Below, piece after piece: positions 24,716 to 34,219 of a stretch of DNA of 35,516 nt. The notes beneath the pieces are model-generated. The model saw only the letters and a program-made list of their open reading frames with translations, had not been told where the DNA came from and made no database searches. A program made the position numbers and the translations under genes. Source of the stretch: Rikenellaceae bacterium. GTDB taxonomy: Bacteria > Bacteroidota > Bacteroidia > Bacteroidales > Rikenellaceae. Every line of letters begins with the position of its first letter. The stretch's first letter is position 1. Location of the stretch: assembly GCA_902362705.1 (NCBI GenBank), contig CABIXK010000004.1:162466-197981 (forward strand), given 5' to 3'.

Positions 24716-27443
24716 CAACGGGACGCTCATCGTATCCTTCGTAGGATACGAGACCCAGCGCATCCCCGTAGCAGGCAAGACTCGAATCGATGTCGTCCTG
24801 GCAGAGGACGCCACGGCCATCGACCAGGTGGTCGTCGTGGGTTACGGTTCGGGCAGTAAGGTCGGCACGACACTGGGCTCCGTGGCCAAGGTCAAGGGTG
24901 CCGTGCTGGAGAACAAGCCGACGGCCAACATCGCCGACGCACTCCAGGGCAAGGTGGCCGGCTTCGAGGTCTACACCTCGTCGGGCGAGCCTTCGGCCGC
25001 TTCGTCGATGCGTCTGCACGGCGTCGGTTCGCTCGAGGCAGGCTCGTCGCCGCTGATCGTGCTGGACGGCGTGCCGGTGGATGCCGGAACGCTCGTGTCG
25101 CTCAACGCGAACGACATCGAGTCGGTCAACATTCTCAAGGACGCCTCGGCCACCTCGATCTACGGTTCGCGTGCCGCCAACGGCGTGATGTACATCGCAT
25201 CGAAGCGCGGTCGCCGCAACGAGCCCGTCTCCTTCACGGTGCGGGCGCAGTACGGTATCTCGCAGCCCGCGACGAACAAGTACGAGGTGATGAACACCGC
25301 CGAGAAGGCCGGCTACCAGTTGGAGGTGGGACTGATCAACCAAGAGCGCTACGACGCGATCATGGCTTCGGGCATCAACACCAACTGGCGCGACTACTAC
25401 TACAATTCGAGCGCCCCGACCTACCAGGTCGACCTCTCGGCCACGGGCGGTTCGGAGAAGACTTCCTACTACCTCTCGGGTTCGTACATGAGCAAGGACG
25501 GTACGGCTCCCGGCTCGTCGATGGAGCGCTATTCGTTCCGCAGCAACGTCGACATGAGCGCCAACAAGTGGCTGCGCATGGGCGCCAACGTCGCCTTGGG
25601 CTACGACAAGCGCGAGAAGGCCGTTACCACGGGCAACTCGGTCTACAACGCCGCCTTCATGTCGGTGCTGACCCTTCCGTGGGAGACGCCCTACAACGAG
25701 GACGGCACCGAGAAAGAGCTGATCGCCGGCTACCGCAACCCCAACTACTACATCTCGAAGTTCCCGTCCAACGGCAAGAACCTTCAGATCAACGGAAACG
25801 CCTACCTGCAGATCATGCCGGTCAAGGGTCTGAGCATCAAGTCGCAGTTCGGTGTCGATGCCTTCGTCTACTGGTCGGAGTCGTTCCGCAAGGCCTCCTA
25901 CTCGGGCAGCCTGAACAACGGTAGCGTATCGCGCGGCCACCAGCACGGCGCCACGCTCACCAGCACGACGACCGTCGACTACAACTTCGACTTCTCGAAT
26001 CCCGACCACAAGCTCTACCTGCTCGCCGGTCAGGAGGGTATCCGCTACGACGGGCTGAACTTCAGCGCCTCGCTCGCCGGTCAGATCAGCGACAAGCTGC
26101 TGATGATCTCGACGGGTTCGGGTACGCCCACCGCCTCCGACTCGTCGTCGGCCTACGCCTTCAACTCGTGGTTCGGCCGCGCCGAGTACTCCTATGCCGA
26201 CAAGTACATCTTCGACGCTTCGGTCCGCCGCGACGCCTCGTCGCGTTTCGGCGTCAACAACCGCTCGGGTATCTTCTACGCCGTCGGCGCCATGTGGAAC
26301 ATCAAGAAAGAGTCGTTCCTGGCCGACAACCGCACGATCTCGGATCTTCGTCTGAAAGCTTCGTACGGTACGCAGGGTAACGCCGACATCGGCAACTACG
26401 CCCACATCGCCCAGCTGTCCGCCACGACCTACCAGGACGCTTCGGGTCTCTACATCTCGTCGATGGGCAACACCAACCTCGGTTGGGAGACGCAGGAGCT
26501 GTTCACGGTGGCAGCCAACATCGAGTTCATCCGCCGCATCCGCCTGGAGGCCGAGTTCTACAACCGCTCCACGAAGGACATGCTCATGAATGTGCCGATG
26601 CCCTCCACCTCGGGTTACTCGTCGCGCTTCGAGAATGTGGGCAGCATGATCAACCGCGGCGTCGACCTGACGCTGAACGTCGACATCGTTCAGACGAAGG
26701 ACTGGCACGTCGGTTTCAACGCTACGTTCAGCTACAACAAGAGCAAGATCACCAAGCTCTTCAACGGCTACACCGAATACGCGATGCCCAACTACCTGCT
26801 CTGCTATGCCATCGGTCACGATGCGGGCGAGTTCTACATGCAGAAGTTCCACGGCGTCAATCCCGAGAACGGTAATCCGCAGTGGGAGGTCGTCGATCCC
26901 GAGACGGGGGCGATCAGCCTGACCGAAAACTTCAACAATGCCACGATGCAGCTGCTGGGCAAGTCGCGCTACGCACCCTACTACGGCGGCTTCGGCGTGG
27001 ACGCAAGCTGGAAGGGCATCAGCGTCGCGGCCAATTTCACGTGGAACTACGGCAAATATACGGTCAACAACATGCTGCTGTTCCTCGAAAGCCCGGGTAA
27101 CGCGGCCACGTTCAACAGCGGCAAGCACATGCTCAATATGTGGCGCAAGCCGGGCGACATCACCAATGTTCCCAAGTGGGGTACGAATCCGCAGTTCGAC
27201 TCGCACATGCTCGAGGACGCTTCGTTCCTTCGCCTGAAGAACCTCACGGTCGCCTACGACTTTCCGAAGTCGCTGATCCGGAAGAGCGGTTTCATCGAGG
27301 GGCTGCGCATCTACTTCATCGGTCGTAACCTGCTGACCGCAACCGGCTACTCCGGCTACGACCCCGAGATGGATACGAACCTTTCGCTGGGTAACTACCC
27401 CAACTCGCGCGAGTTCGTAGGTGGTATTCAGCTCACGTTCTAA
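24519..27443 (+). CDS. SusC/RagA TonB-dependent transporter, unit 2 (predicted silent)
   Basis: The protein is 974 residues from the ATG at 24519. The upstream open frame is rejected because this ATG is the one shared by all three copies. The signal peptide and the first 68 residues are identical to the other two SusC proteins, and residues 69-105 still closely match SusC1 (SFVGYETQRIPVAGKTRIDVVL). It then diverges into its own plug (QVVVVGYGSGSKVGTTLGS, VLDGVPVDAG, IYGSRAANGVMYIASKRG) and barrel, ending in GGIQLTF. The VVVGYG motif is the more usual SusC form. No promoter is evident upstream, so it is likely silent in this orientation and would be switched on by inversion between copies 1 and 2. 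susD2 follows after 27 bp. Confidence 0.95.
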   Translation: MVRKIVLSFVAVLGVVAAAMSQNRQVSGSVTGVDGQPIVGATVLVDGTSTGMTTSAEGTFSVAAPANGTLIVSFVGYETQRIPVAGKTRIDVVLAEDATAIDQVVVVGYGSGSKVGTTLGSVAKVKGAVLENKPTANIADALQGKVAGFEVYTSSGEPSAASSMRLHGVGSLEAGSSPLIVLDGVPVDAGTLVSLNANDIESVNILKDASATSIYGSRAANGVMYIASKRGRRNEPVSFTVRAQYGISQPATNKYEVMNTAEKAGYQLEVGLINQERYDAIMASGINTNWRDYYYNSSAPTYQVDLSATGGSEKTSYYLSGSYMSKDGTAPGSSMERYSFRSNVDMSANKWLRMGANVALGYDKREKAVTTGNSVYNAAFMSVLTLPWETPYNEDGTEKELIAGYRNPNYYISKFPSNGKNLQINGNAYLQIMPVKGLSIKSQFGVDAFVYWSESFRKASYSGSLNNGSVSRGHQHGATLTSTTTVDYNFDFSNPDHKLYLLAGQEGIRYDGLNFSASLAGQISDKLLMISTGSGTPTASDSSSAYAFNSWFGRAEYSYADKYIFDASVRRDASSRFGVNNRSGIFYAVGAMWNIKKESFLADNRTISDLRLKASYGTQGNADIGNYAHIAQLSATTYQDASGLYISSMGNTNLGWETQELFTVAANIEFIRRIRLEAEFYNRSTKDMLMNVPMPSTSGYSSRFENVGSMINRGVDLTLNVDIVQTKDWHVGFNATFSYNKSKITKLFNGYTEYAMPNYLLCYAIGHDAGEFYMQKFHGVNPENGNPQWEVVDPETGAISLTENFNNATMQLLGKSRYAPYYGGFGVDASWKGISVAANFTWNYGKYTVNNMLLFLESPGNAATFNSGKHMLNMWRKPGDITNVPKWGTNPQFDSHMLEDASFLRLKNLTVAYDFPKSLIRKSGFIEGLRIYFIGRNLLTATGYSGYDPEMDTNLSLGNYPNSREFVGGIQLTF

Positions 27444-27470
27444 CCGTTCATTCCATAAAATACGTACGTT

Positions 27471-29054
27471 ATGAAGAAATTACTGAATATAATCGTTTTA
27501 GCGGCTTTCGCGACATTCGCGTCGTGCGATCTCGACAAAACGCCGGATGCGAGCCTGCCCCAGGACGAGGCGTTCGACAACATCGAGACGATCAAGTTCC
27601 TCGAGAAGGGCGCCTACTCGCGGCTGCGCTCCTCCTACACCCCGGCCAGCATGATCGTACCCGATATTCAGGCCGACTACATGCACGCCGTGATCGGCTT
27701 CTCAAACACCTTCGGCGAGGTCTACAAGTGGACTTTCACGCACTCCGACTACGAGGTGGCCGATACGTGGAACTACCTCTATGCCGGCATCGGCCAGTAC
27801 AACTACATCATCGACGGCATCGAGCAGCGGCTGGGCTTCACGCCGACCGAGGCCGAGGCCGCCACGCTGGACCGGATTCGCGGTAACATGTACCTCATGC
27901 GCGCCATGTCCTACAGCCTGCTCGCCGAGCGCTTCTGCGCCGACTACGACGCGGCCACGGCCAAGAACGAGTACTCGGGCGTGCCGCTGGTGGTCACCTA
28001 CTCGCCCGAGGACAAGCCTTCGCGCGCTACGCTCTTCGACGTCTACGACCGCATTCTGAAGGATATCGCGACGGCTAAGACATTGCTCGCCGGCGTGGTC
28101 GGCAAGGCCAACTCGACGGCGCTCAACGTCGACTGCGCCACGGCGCTCGAGGCCCACGTCCTGCTTCAGATGGACAACTATCCCGAGGCGCTCAAGGTTG
28201 CCAACTCGCTGATCGGCAGCCCGGCCTACGCACTGGTCGGCTCGGCCGACGAACTGCGGCAGATGTGGACCAGCGACAAAAGCTCGGAGATCATCTTCGT
28301 CTTCTACGCCAGCAGCACGGAGCTTCCCGCGCAGTTCGGCATCAACATGTTCAGCGACTACTTCAACGGCCAGAAGCCCTATAGCTTCATCACGTCGGAC
28401 TATATCCCGACGCAGGACTGCGTGAACGCATTCGACGCCGCCGACTGGCGCCGTCCGGCCTACTTCGTCGACGCGAACTACGAGCAGACGGCTCCCGATG
28501 GTCGCGACTACATCGCCTACTTCAGCGCTTACGGCGGCGGCACTTTCTGCGGCTACCCCAGCACGACCGTCTTCAGCAAGTACCTCAACAACCCGAACCT
28601 GCAGACCAGCACCTCCTGGAACTACCGCAACGCCTGGAAGCCGTTCCGCCTGGCCGAGATGTATCTGATCGCCGCCGAGGCGGCCGTCCGAAGCGGCGAC
28701 GACGCCGCCACGCCGCTCAACACGCTGCGCGAGCACCGTGGTCTGCCGGCACTGGCCACGGTGACGCTGGACGACGTCAAGGCCGAGCGCTATCGCGAGC
28801 TGATGATGGAGGGCATGCGTCTGACCGACCTCAAGCGTTGGGGCGACGGCATGACCCGCGGCAAGGAGCAGACGGGCTATCTGATCAACGACGACGACGG
28901 CAAGATCTACCAGGGCAACAGCTGGATCACGCCGCTGGCCGAGCACATCGAGATCGAGGCGGGCGACTACCGCTTCGTATGGCCGATTCCTTCGACCGAG
29001 ATCTTCGCCAACCAGAACCTCGCCAACCAGCAGAACCCCGGCTGGGAGCGATAA
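27471..29054 (+). CDS. SusD-like surface lipoprotein, unit 2
   Basis: This 527-residue RagB/SusD-family lipoprotein is the partner of SusC2. The signal peptide ends in the lipobox TFASC, with cysteine C19. The family signatures are the N-terminal DLDKTPDASLPQDEAF, a central TPR-like helical region, the KPFRLAEMYLIAAEAAVRSG segment and the near-C-terminal RYRELMMEGMRLTDLKRWGDG, which is the classic SusD motif. SusD1 and SusD3 have a different version of this motif, so SusD2 belongs to another branch. It is 27 bp downstream of susC2, and a terminator follows 28 bp after its stop. Confidence 0.94.
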   Translation: MKKLLNIIVLAAFATFASCDLDKTPDASLPQDEAFDNIETIKFLEKGAYSRLRSSYTPASMIVPDIQADYMHAVIGFSNTFGEVYKWTFTHSDYEVADTWNYLYAGIGQYNYIIDGIEQRLGFTPTEAEAATLDRIRGNMYLMRAMSYSLLAERFCADYDAATAKNEYSGVPLVVTYSPEDKPSRATLFDVYDRILKDIATAKTLLAGVVGKANSTALNVDCATALEAHVLLQMDNYPEALKVANSLIGSPAYALVGSADELRQMWTSDKSSEIIFVFYASSTELPAQFGINMFSDYFNGQKPYSFITSDYIPTQDCVNAFDAADWRRPAYFVDANYEQTAPDGRDYIAYFSAYGGGTFCGYPSTTVFSKYLNNPNLQTSTSWNYRNAWKPFRLAEMYLIAAEAAVRSGDDAATPLNTLREHRGLPALATVTLDDVKAERYRELMMEGMRLTDLKRWGDGMTRGKEQTGYLINDDDGKIYQGNSWITPLAEHIEIEAGDYRFVWPIPSTEIFANQNLANQQNPGWER

Positions 29055-29082
29055 TCCGATCCGCTTACGGATCGTAACCCGA

Positions 29083-29113
29083 GGGTCGGCATCTACGGAT
29101 GCCGGCCCTTTTT
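29083..29113 (+). terminator. Terminator of susC-susD unit 2
   Basis: Stem GGGTCGGCAT (29083-29092) and ATGCCGGCCC (29099-29108), loop CTACGG, then T5. Just before it, GATCCG...CGGATC (29058-29073) forms a second small palindrome. The run from CGCTTACGGATCG to the stem matches the region beside the unit 1 terminator. Confidence 0.9.
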
Positions 29114-29314
29114 CGGTTACGGCGGAGTCACTCCCCGCCGCCCGCCGCGCCGCACCAACGGGCCCTGCGCGAGGCCCTTGCCCCCGCCCGGCGGGTTACT
29201 TTCTGGAGCCTCTGCGCCCGCCCCTCGATCCCGCCCGCAAGGCGGTATTTTCGTTATTTCTCTGGTTCTTAACATTTTGGTATTTCGCCCGAATCGCCGC
29301 CCGAGGCCCGTCGG
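29114..29314. other. Spacer between units 2 and 3 without a clear promoter
   Basis: The first part is GC-rich. The last 70 bp before the cassette are more AT-rich and contain TTAACATTTTGG and TATTTCG, which are only weak matches to the -7 consensus. No gene was seen. Weak expression of susC3 from here cannot be excluded. Confidence 0.5.
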
Positions 29315-29546
29315 TTTTTATTTTAAAAAACCAATTAAACTTAACGCTTATGGTAAGAAAGATTGTACTATCGTTCGTTGCCGTTTTGGGCGTCGTGGCC
29401 GCGGCCATGTCTCAGAACCGGCAGGTATCGGGTAGTGTTACCGGCGTGGACGGGCAGCCGATCGTCGGCGCGACCGTTCTTGTCGACGGCACGTCGACGG
29501 GTATGACCACCTCGGCCGAGGGTACCTTCTCGGTCGCCGCGCCCGC
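29315..29546 (+). repeat. Shared susC 5' cassette, copy 3
   Basis: The third 232-bp identical copy is inverted relative to copy 1 and in direct orientation to copy 2, 4831 bp away from it. After position 29552 the sequence differs sharply from both other copies. Confidence 0.97.
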
Positions 29547-32500
29547 TAACGGTTCGCTCACCGTGTCGTTCGTGGGTTACAAGACCGTGCAGGTGGCCGT
29601 CAACGGCCGCACGCGCATCGACGTGGTGCTCGAGGAGGACTCGCAGGCGATCGACAACGTGGTCGTGATCGCCTTCGGTAAGACGACCAAGGAGGCGTTC
29701 ACCGGCTCGGTAGCCGTGGTGAAGGCCGACGATATCGCCAAGACGCAGACCTCGAACGTGGCTCAGGCTCTGGCAGGTGCCGCTCCGGGCGTGCAGATCG
29801 CCAATACGTCGGGCCAGCCCGGCAGCGCGCCGCAGGTGCTCGTGCGCGGTATCGGTTCGATCTCGTCGAGCGTATCGCCCCTCTGGGTGGTCGACGGCAT
29901 CCCCTACGACGGCGATCTTGCCCTGCTGAACCCCTCGGATATCGAGTCGATGACCGTCCTCAAGGACGCTTCGTCGACCGCTCTCTACGGTTCGCGCGGC
30001 GCCAACGGCGTGATCATGGTCACCACGAAGAAGGGCCGCATCGGCAAGGCGATCATCACCGTCGACGCCAAGGTCGGCGTCAACACGCGCGCCATGCAGG
30101 ACTACGAGTACATCGACGATCCGGCCATGTACTACGAGACGATCTACGGCGCCATCTACAACTACGGCATGGGCACGCTCAACTACGATCCCGCCCGTGC
30201 GCACCAGTATGCCAACAATCAGCTTATCAGCGACCTGAAGTACCAGGTCTACAACGTGCCCGACGGCGAGTTCTTCATCGGAACCAACGGTAAGATCAAC
30301 CCCAACGCCAAGCTGGGCAACATCTACACCGCTCCCGACGGCCAGCAGTACTACCTGACCCCCGACGACTGGAAGGACGCAGCCTACTCGTCGTCCGTGC
30401 GCCAGGAGTACAACGTCAACGTGTCGGCAGCCAACGAGCGCACCAACTTCTTCGCTTCGTTCGGCTACCTGAAGGACAACGGTATCATCGACAAGTCGGA
30501 GATGCAGCGCTACTCGGCCCGTCTGAAGGCGGACTACCAGGCCAAGAAGTGGCTGAAGGTGGGCGCCAACGCTTCGTTCACCAACTACCAGAACGAGAGC
30601 ATCTACGAGGAGGCGTCGGGTTCGTCGACCTCCGTGGCCAGCGTTATCGGCGTCGTCACGCAGGTCGCTCCCATCTACCCGCTCTACGTGCGCGACGCAC
30701 AGGGCAACATCCTCAAGGACCGCTACGGCAACACCCGCTACGACTGGGGTTCGGGCAACGGCGCCGACGGCGGCATCGACGGCCTGACGCGTCCCATCAT
30801 GACGGGCTCGAACGCCATCGCGCGGAATCAGCTCGACGTGAACCAGTCGGCCGAGGGCAACTCCTTCACCGGCAACGCATTCGCCGAGGTATCGTTCCTC
30901 AAGGACTTCACCTTCACCTTCAACGCCGGCGTGACGGTCGACGAGACGCGCTTCACCTCGCTGACCAACCCCTACTATGGCGGCTATGCCGATCAGAACG
31001 GTATCATCAACAAGGAGCACGACCGCTTCTTCGCCTTCAACATGCAGCAGATCCTGTCCTACAACAAGCAGGCGGGCCTGCACAGCATCGACGTGATGCT
31101 CGGCCACGAGAACTACAAGCGCAACAGCGCCGTGCTCTACGCTTCGCGCAGCAACATGTTCTCGCCCGACCTGCTCGAGCTGGCCGGCGCGATCGTCAAC
31201 GGCGCCGCCAACTCCTACAAGAACGGTTACAACACCGAGGGCTACTTCGGCCGCGTGCAGTACAACTATGACAACAAGTACTTCGTCAACGGCTCGTACC
31301 GTCGCGACGCCTCGTCGCGCTTCCACCCCGACAACCGCTGGGGTAACTTCTGGTCGGTGGGCGCCGCGTGGATGATCAGCCGCGAGGAGTTCATGGCCGG
31401 CACGGGCGACTGGCTCGACATGCTGAAGCTGAAGGTCTCCTACGGTTCGCAGGGCAACGACGGCATCGGTAACTTCCGCTACGTCGACACCTACACGCTC
31501 AAGAGCGCCGGCGGCGCGCTGGCGACGGTCTTCTCGTCGAAGGGTAACAAGAACATCACCTGGGAGACCAACTCCAACATCAACGTCGGCTTCGACTTCG
31601 GTCTGTGGCGCGGCCGTCTGACCGGTAGCGTCGACTACTTCTACCGCAAGACCACCGACATGCTCTTCTCGCGTCCGGTAGCCCCCTCGCTGGGTTACAC
31701 CTCCTACTACGACAACATCGGCGACATGCACAACTCGGGATTCGAGCTCGACCTGAACGGCCAGCTCATCGCCACGCGCAACGTCAACTGGTCGGTACGC
31801 CTCAACATGACCCACTACAAGAACAAGATCGACCGTCTCCCGCCCGAGAAGATGATCGACGGCGGCTACGTGAGCGGCGACTACTGGATGACCGAGGGCA
31901 AGTCGCTCTACTCGTGGTATCTGCGTTCGTATGCCGGCACCAACGAGCAGGGTGAGGCCACCTACTGGATGTGGAACGACGACAACGACCACTCGCAGGG
32001 TCTGACCACCACGACCGACCTGACGAAGGCCTCGAAGCTCGAGACCGGCAAGTCGTCGATCCCCGATCTGTTCGGCGGCTTCGGCACGACGCTCAACGTG
32101 CACGGCTTCGACCTGGCGGTGAACTTCACCTACGGCATCGGCGGCTACGCCTTCGACTACGGCTACTACCGCACCATGTCGTCGCCCTCGACGGGCGGTG
32201 GCGGCAACATCCACCGCGACGTGCTGAAGTCGTGGACGCCCGACAACCAGACGCAGGCATATCCCCGCTACTACTACAAGGACCTCTACACGGCCGGTTA
32301 CTCGGATCGCTTCCTGACCAAGGCTTCGTTCCTCAACCTGCAGAACATCAACCTCGGTTACACCTTCTCGCAGAACTGGGTGAAGAAGCTCTCGCTCGAA
32401 TCGCTGCGCATCTACGTGTCGTGCGAGAACGTCTACTACTGGTCCAAGCGCAAGGGCTTCGATCCGCGCCAGGCATTCTCCGGCTCGATCAGCGATACGC

Positions 32501-32550
32501 TCTACTCGCCGCTGCGCGTGATCTCGGGTGGTATTACGCTCCGCTTCTGA
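29350..32550 (+). CDS. SusC/RagA TonB-dependent transporter, unit 3 (predicted silent or weak)
   Basis: The 1066-residue TonB-dependent transporter has a signal peptide and first 68 residues identical to SusC1 and SusC2, and a different remainder of the regulatory-like domain (SVSFVGYKTVQVAVNGRTRI-type). The plug contains AIDNVVVIAFGKTTKEAFTG, WVVDGIPYDG and LYGSRGANGVIMVTTKKG. The barrel ends in GGITLRF. Overall it looks closer to SusC1 than to SusC2, for example in the AFG plug entry and the FTGS motif. Only weak promoter-like sequences lie upstream. Inversion between copies 1 and 3 would place the 22714-22745 promoter in front of it. It heads a three-gene unit with susD3 (30 bp gap) and a lipoprotein. 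Confidence 0.95.
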   Translation: MVRKIVLSFVAVLGVVAAAMSQNRQVSGSVTGVDGQPIVGATVLVDGTSTGMTTSAEGTFSVAAPANGSLTVSFVGYKTVQVAVNGRTRIDVVLEEDSQAIDNVVVIAFGKTTKEAFTGSVAVVKADDIAKTQTSNVAQALAGAAPGVQIANTSGQPGSAPQVLVRGIGSISSSVSPLWVVDGIPYDGDLALLNPSDIESMTVLKDASSTALYGSRGANGVIMVTTKKGRIGKAIITVDAKVGVNTRAMQDYEYIDDPAMYYETIYGAIYNYGMGTLNYDPARAHQYANNQLISDLKYQVYNVPDGEFFIGTNGKINPNAKLGNIYTAPDGQQYYLTPDDWKDAAYSSSVRQEYNVNVSAANERTNFFASFGYLKDNGIIDKSEMQRYSARLKADYQAKKWLKVGANASFTNYQNESIYEEASGSSTSVASVIGVVTQVAPIYPLYVRDAQGNILKDRYGNTRYDWGSGNGADGGIDGLTRPIMTGSNAIARNQLDVNQSAEGNSFTGNAFAEVSFLKDFTFTFNAGVTVDETRFTSLTNPYYGGYADQNGIINKEHDRFFAFNMQQILSYNKQAGLHSIDVMLGHENYKRNSAVLYASRSNMFSPDLLELAGAIVNGAANSYKNGYNTEGYFGRVQYNYDNKYFVNGSYRRDASSRFHPDNRWGNFWSVGAAWMISREEFMAGTGDWLDMLKLKVSYGSQGNDGIGNFRYVDTYTLKSAGGALATVFSSKGNKNITWETNSNINVGFDFGLWRGRLTGSVDYFYRKTTDMLFSRPVAPSLGYTSYYDNIGDMHNSGFELDLNGQLIATRNVNWSVRLNMTHYKNKIDRLPPEKMIDGGYVSGDYWMTEGKSLYSWYLRSYAGTNEQGEATYWMWNDDNDHSQGLTTTTDLTKASKLETGKSSIPDLFGGFGTTLNVHGFDLAVNFTYGIGGYAFDYGYYRTMSSPSTGGGGNIHRDVLKSWTPDNQTQAYPRYYYKDLYTAGYSDRFLTKASFLNLQNINLGYTFSQNWVKKLSLESLRIYVSCENVYYWSKRKGFDPRQAFSGSISDTLYSPLRVISGGITLRF

Positions 32551-32580
32551 TGTCGAACGAATAAATAAACGAAACAGATT

Positions 32581-34188
32581 ATGAACAACATACTGAAATA
32601 TACCATCCTCCTGGGTGCCGCAGCGGGTCTGATGACCTCCTGCATCAAGGAGGAGTTTCCGACCGACGTCGTGACGACCGATCAGATCGGCTCCTCGTCG
32701 GCAGGTATGGAGGCTGCGGTGAACTCGACGAACGCCTGGCTCACCCAGTTCAACGGTGCGCTCGAGTCGCACGGCGACTTCGGCTATCCCGGCATCTGCA
32801 TGGGCCTCGACGCCCTGACGGCCGACGTGGCATGCGGTCCCGACTTCGGCTACGACGCCGAGTTTCTGCGCTGGCGCGCCGTGTCGACGGTGTCGGCCGA
32901 CGGCAATGCTCCCAACTTCGTGTGGAAGTACTTCTACTCGCTCAACAACCTGGCGAATGCCGTGCTGGCCTCCATCGACCTGGAGAACCCCACCGAGATC
33001 CAGAAGACCTACGCCGGTCAGGCGCTGGTATACCGCGCGATGGCCTACCTCTACATGGCGCGCGTGTTCGAGTACAAGGGTACCGAGACGGGTGCTTTCG
33101 AGGGGCTGACCGTGCCCATCGTCACCGAGACGACCACCGAGCTCGAGGCGCAGAACAACCCGCGCGTGCCCCACGCCGAGATGTACAAGTTCATCATCGA
33201 GGATAACCTGCTCAAGGCCATCGACCTGCTCGACGGCTACCAGCGCGAGGCCAAGAACCTGGTCGACCAGAGCGTGGCATACGGCATGCTGGCCCGCGCC
33301 TACCTCTACGACGGCAAGTGGGCCGAGGCCGAGAAGGCCGCCCGCAAGGCCATCGACCTGAGCGGCTGCCGCCCGATGACCGAGGCCGAGTGGATGAATC
33401 CCACCACGGGCTTCAACAGCATCGACAACCCGGCCTGGATGTGGGGTATCATCATCACGAGCGACGACCGCGTCGTGACGTTGGGTATCTGCAACTTCAT
33501 CTCGTTCATGTCGCCCGAGGCCACCTACGGCTACGTATCGGCCGGCGGCTACAAGTCGGTGAAGCAGATCGACGTCAACCTCTTCGCCTCGATTCCCGAC
33601 ACCGACTGGCGCAAGCACTCGTGGCTCGATCCCGACCGCAGCAAGTACAACTACCAGTCGGCCGCGCTGTCGCAGGCCGCTATCAATTCGCTGCCCGACT
33701 ATGCGCCGCTGAAGTTCCGTCCGGCGGGCGGCGACGGCAAGAATTACAAGGTGGGCTCGGCCGCCGACTTCCCGATCATGCGCGTCGAGGAGATGTACCT
33801 GATCGAGGCCGAGGCCGCCGGTATGCAGGACGTGGCGCGCGGCCAGCAGCTGCTCGTCTCGTTCGTCAAGACGCACCGCGACCCCTCCTTCGTGAGCCGC
33901 GCCACCACCTCGGCGCAGCTGCAGGACGAGGTCTACCACCAGGCTCAGATCGAGCTCTGGGGCGAGGGCCACATCATGTTCTACAACAAGCGTCTGAACA
34001 AGCCCCAGATCCGCGGCTACAAGGGCACGAACCACTTCGACGGTTCGCGCTACAACAGCCCCAACGGCACGGCCTGCTGGACCACGCTGCCCATCCCGAC
34101 GCTCGAGCTCAACTCGAACTCGGCGCTGGCTGCCGCGCAGAACCCCAACCCGCAGACGCTCCGCGGTACCGAGTGGATCGACGAGTAG
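32581..34188 (+). CDS. SusD-like surface lipoprotein, unit 3
   Basis: This 535-residue RagB/SusD-family lipoprotein pairs with SusC3. The lipobox is LMTSC, with cysteine C21. The core has VYRAMAYLYMARVFEYKG and the MRVEEMYLIEAEAAG segment, and the C-terminal region has QIELWGEGHIMFYNKRLN and ELNSNSALAAAQNPNPQ, resembling SusD1 (RIELWGEGHEFFTNKRFN, IELNSN). This suggests that units 1 and 3 share a more recent ancestor in their bodies than either does with unit 2. The lipoprotein gene follows by 31 bp. Confidence 0.94.
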   Translation: MNNILKYTILLGAAAGLMTSCIKEEFPTDVVTTDQIGSSSAGMEAAVNSTNAWLTQFNGALESHGDFGYPGICMGLDALTADVACGPDFGYDAEFLRWRAVSTVSADGNAPNFVWKYFYSLNNLANAVLASIDLENPTEIQKTYAGQALVYRAMAYLYMARVFEYKGTETGAFEGLTVPIVTETTTELEAQNNPRVPHAEMYKFIIEDNLLKAIDLLDGYQREAKNLVDQSVAYGMLARAYLYDGKWAEAEKAARKAIDLSGCRPMTEAEWMNPTTGFNSIDNPAWMWGIIITSDDRVVTLGICNFISFMSPEATYGYVSAGGYKSVKQIDVNLFASIPDTDWRKHSWLDPDRSKYNYQSAALSQAAINSLPDYAPLKFRPAGGDGKNYKVGSAADFPIMRVEEMYLIEAEAAGMQDVARGQQLLVSFVKTHRDPSFVSRATTSAQLQDEVYHQAQIELWGEGHIMFYNKRLNKPQIRGYKGTNHFDGSRYNSPNGTACWTTLPIPTLELNSNSALAAAQNPNPQTLRGTEWIDE

Positions 34189-34219
34189 TCCGATCGTGAA
34201 TCAAGAAAACCTTTAGTGT

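Noticed and set aside
29368..34035. A 1555-codon open frame on the - strand opposite susC3-susD3
   Set aside because: It is a by-product of GC-rich codon use. It runs antisense to two clear family members, and its translation is a Val/Arg/His/Gly-rich string without domains. Similar long antisense frames occur opposite most genes here.
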